Shown here in pieces: positions 62,878 to 64,000 of a stretch of DNA of 64,000 nt. The stretch covers positions 186,001 to 250,000 of the forward strand of contig CAINFC010000252.1 in NCBI GenBank assembly GCA_903847975.1, read 5' to 3'. Position 1 is the stretch's first letter; every line of letters starts with the position of its first letter. The notes under the pieces are model-generated. The model saw only the letters and a program-made list of their open reading frames with translations. It ran no database searches and was not told the DNA's origin. The DNA is from an uncultured Acidobacteriota bacterium (lineage in GTDB: Bacteria; Acidobacteriota; UBA6911; CAINFC01). A program made the translations under genes and the position numbers.

Positions 62878-63786
62878 CTACAGGGCTTCCTCCTCGAGCC
62901 GTGTCCCCGTCAGGATGTAATAGGCTTCCAGATACCGGGCGGTGGTCGAGGCAATGATGTCGGCTCCCAACGCCGGGGCCGGCGGCTGCTGGTTCCAGCG
63001 GATCGACAGCAGGTAGTCCCGGATGAACTGCTTGTCAAAGCTCGGCGGCACCTGGCCGGGACGATATTCGTCCATGCTCCAGTAGCGGGAGGAATCGGGG
63101 GTCAGCACTTCATCGATCAGGACCACCTGCGAGCCGATCCGCCCGAACTCGAACTTGGTGTCCGCCAGCAGCAGGCCGCGCCGGCGCGCATATTCCGCGG
63201 CAAAGGAGTAAATGGAGAGGCTGGTTTTTTTCAGGTATTCCGCCAGCTCCTCCCCGACTTCCTGTTTCATTCTTTCGAAGGAAATGTTTTCGTCGTGCCC
63301 GGAGGAAGCCTTGGTCGCCGGGGTAAAGATCGGCTCGGGCAGCGGAGCATACTCGGGCAAACCGGCGGAAATGGGCTGCCCGCAGACCGTTCCGCTTTGA
63401 CGGTATTCCTTCCAGCCGGACCCCGCCAGGTAGCCCCGCACGACGCATTCCACCGGGATCGGCTCGGCCAGCCGGCAGATCGTGGTCCGCCCCCGCATGG
63501 TCCGGGCGGACTCCTCCGACAGCGAAACCGGCAGATCCTCCAGCCGGGTGCTGACATAGTGAGTGGCCAGATCTTTGGGGAAGCTCTCGAACCAGAACCG
63601 CGAGATCTGTGTCAGAACGGTGCCCTTCCAGGGAATCGGGTCCGGAAGAACGCAGTCGAAGGCCGAGATCCGGTCGGTGGCCACCAGAACCAGGTAATCC
63701 TCCACGCGGTAAATGTCGCGGACCTTCCCCCGACCGACCAGCGTCAAGCCGGGTATTTGGGTAGAAACACAGATTTCAGAAGGCAT
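62878..63786 (-). CDS. purC: Phosphoribosylaminoimidazole-succinocarboxamide synthase
   Basis: 302 residues, the longer (yeast-like) form of SAICAR synthetase: GRGKVRDIYRVEDYLVLVATDRISAFDCVLPDPIPWKG at the N-terminus, VECVVRGYLAGSGWKEY, and VLIDEVLTPDSSRYW. It joins aspartate to CAIR in purine synthesis. It starts 22 bp after the smc gene ends. Confidence 0.95.
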   Translation of the reverse strand: MPSEICVSTQIPGLTLVGRGKVRDIYRVEDYLVLVATDRISAFDCVLPDPIPWKGTVLTQISRFWFESFPKDLATHYVSTRLEDLPVSLSEESARTMRGRTTICRLAEPIPVECVVRGYLAGSGWKEYRQSGTVCGQPISAGLPEYAPLPEPIFTPATKASSGHDENISFERMKQEVGEELAEYLKKTSLSIYSFAAEYARRRGLLLADTKFEFGRIGSQVVLIDEVLTPDSSRYWSMDEYRPGQVPPSFDKQFIRDYLLSIRWNQQPPAPALGADIIASTTARYLEAYYILTGTRLEEEAL

Positions 63787-63808
63787 AACCGATCCCCCTA
63801 TGAATAAA

Positions 63809-64000
63809 TTAGCTGAAACGAACGGATACGATACGGGATACCCCGGGCTCCTGCATCGTTACCCCGTAAAGATACTGCGCCGCTTCGATGGTGCGCTTGT
63901 TGTGGGTTATCAGCACGAACTGGGTGGAGGCACTCATCTGGGTCAGCATGGAAATGAACCGTTGCACGTTGGCTTCGTCGAGTGGGGCATCCACCTCGTC
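63809..64000 (-). CDS. smc: Chromosome segregation protein SMC, C-terminal end (partial)
   Basis: The last 63 codons of a gene entering from the right edge. [12 protein letters not shown] is the Walker B/D-loop of SMC ATPases, followed by [34 protein letters not shown], the conserved SMC end. It belongs to the condensin that organises the chromosome. Confidence 0.9.
   Translation of the reverse strand, partial: DEVDAPLDEANVQRFISMLTQMSASTQFVLITHNKRTIEAAQYLYGVTMQEPGVSRIVSVRFS

Overview
The window looks like about 64 kb of chromosome from a diderm (Gram-negative-type) bacterium. LolA, LspA, an LpxL-like acyltransferase, a Wzm/Wzt ABC exporter and many surface-glycan enzymes point that way. The VWFA-related secreted protein, Ig-like/TIG proteins with Thr-rich linkers, and moderately GC-rich DNA fit Acidobacteriota/Aminicenantes-like lineages; that placement is an inference. 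TGA is used as a normal stop by several intact genes (lysA, lolA, leuB, iorA), so the genetic code is standard. I see no tRNA, rRNA, insertion sequence or CRISPR array.

Layout. 1-3 kb: two secreted proteins (one cut by the left edge) and divergent lysA. 3-8 kb: an RNase E/G with a very long insert in its S1 domain, overlapping a radical-SAM/DUF2344 gene. 8-19 kb: a YfhO-like membrane protein, then a minus-strand surface-glycan operon (two GT2 enzymes, methyltransferase, TMTC-like GT-C/TPR protein, DegT aminotransferase) that ends in a RecB-like nuclease/Rad3 helicase fusion. 19-22 kb: a small secreted protein with strong expression signals, and an ECF sigma factor with a likely anti-sigma factor. 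22-29 kb: radical SAM protein, glycerate kinase, a MEMO-like gene with grpE, and the lspA-lolA-suhB-aroF operon. 29-38.5 kb: an autoregulated TetR gene, then leuA, leuB, pheA, an indolepyruvate oxidoreductase alpha subunit without its ferredoxin domain, a GT-C enzyme, an acyltransferase and the wzm permease. 38.5-46 kb: convergent wzt with two GT2 enzymes, a methyltransferase/coiled-coil protein and a BNR lipoprotein. 46-53 kb: secreted proteins, two of them paralogous modular proteins with mucin-like Thr linkers. 53-59 kb: a probable selenoprotein, an O-antigen-ligase-like protein, a flippase and comM. 59-64 kb: a DUF1254/DUF1214 pseudogene, CIRCE-controlled groESL, a Fis-like regulator, purC and the C-terminus of smc.

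The standout is 52866-53615. This reading frame encodes a signal peptide, a DUF1573 domain and a c-type cytochrome with two CXXCH sites. It is interrupted by one in-frame TGA exactly where the family has the first Cys of its CGC motif. Just downstream is a 7-bp hairpin with a 5-nt loop at the spacing expected of a bacterial SECIS element. I read it as a DUF1573-cytochrome c selenoprotein (Sec68), a type I do not know to be described.

A second theme is surface glycosylation. GT-C enzymes, polyprenyl-phosphate-type GT2 enzymes, a flippase, an ABC exporter and an O-antigen-ligase-like protein sit with secreted proteins carrying long Thr tracts. This suggests, without proving it, that those linkers are O-glycosylated.
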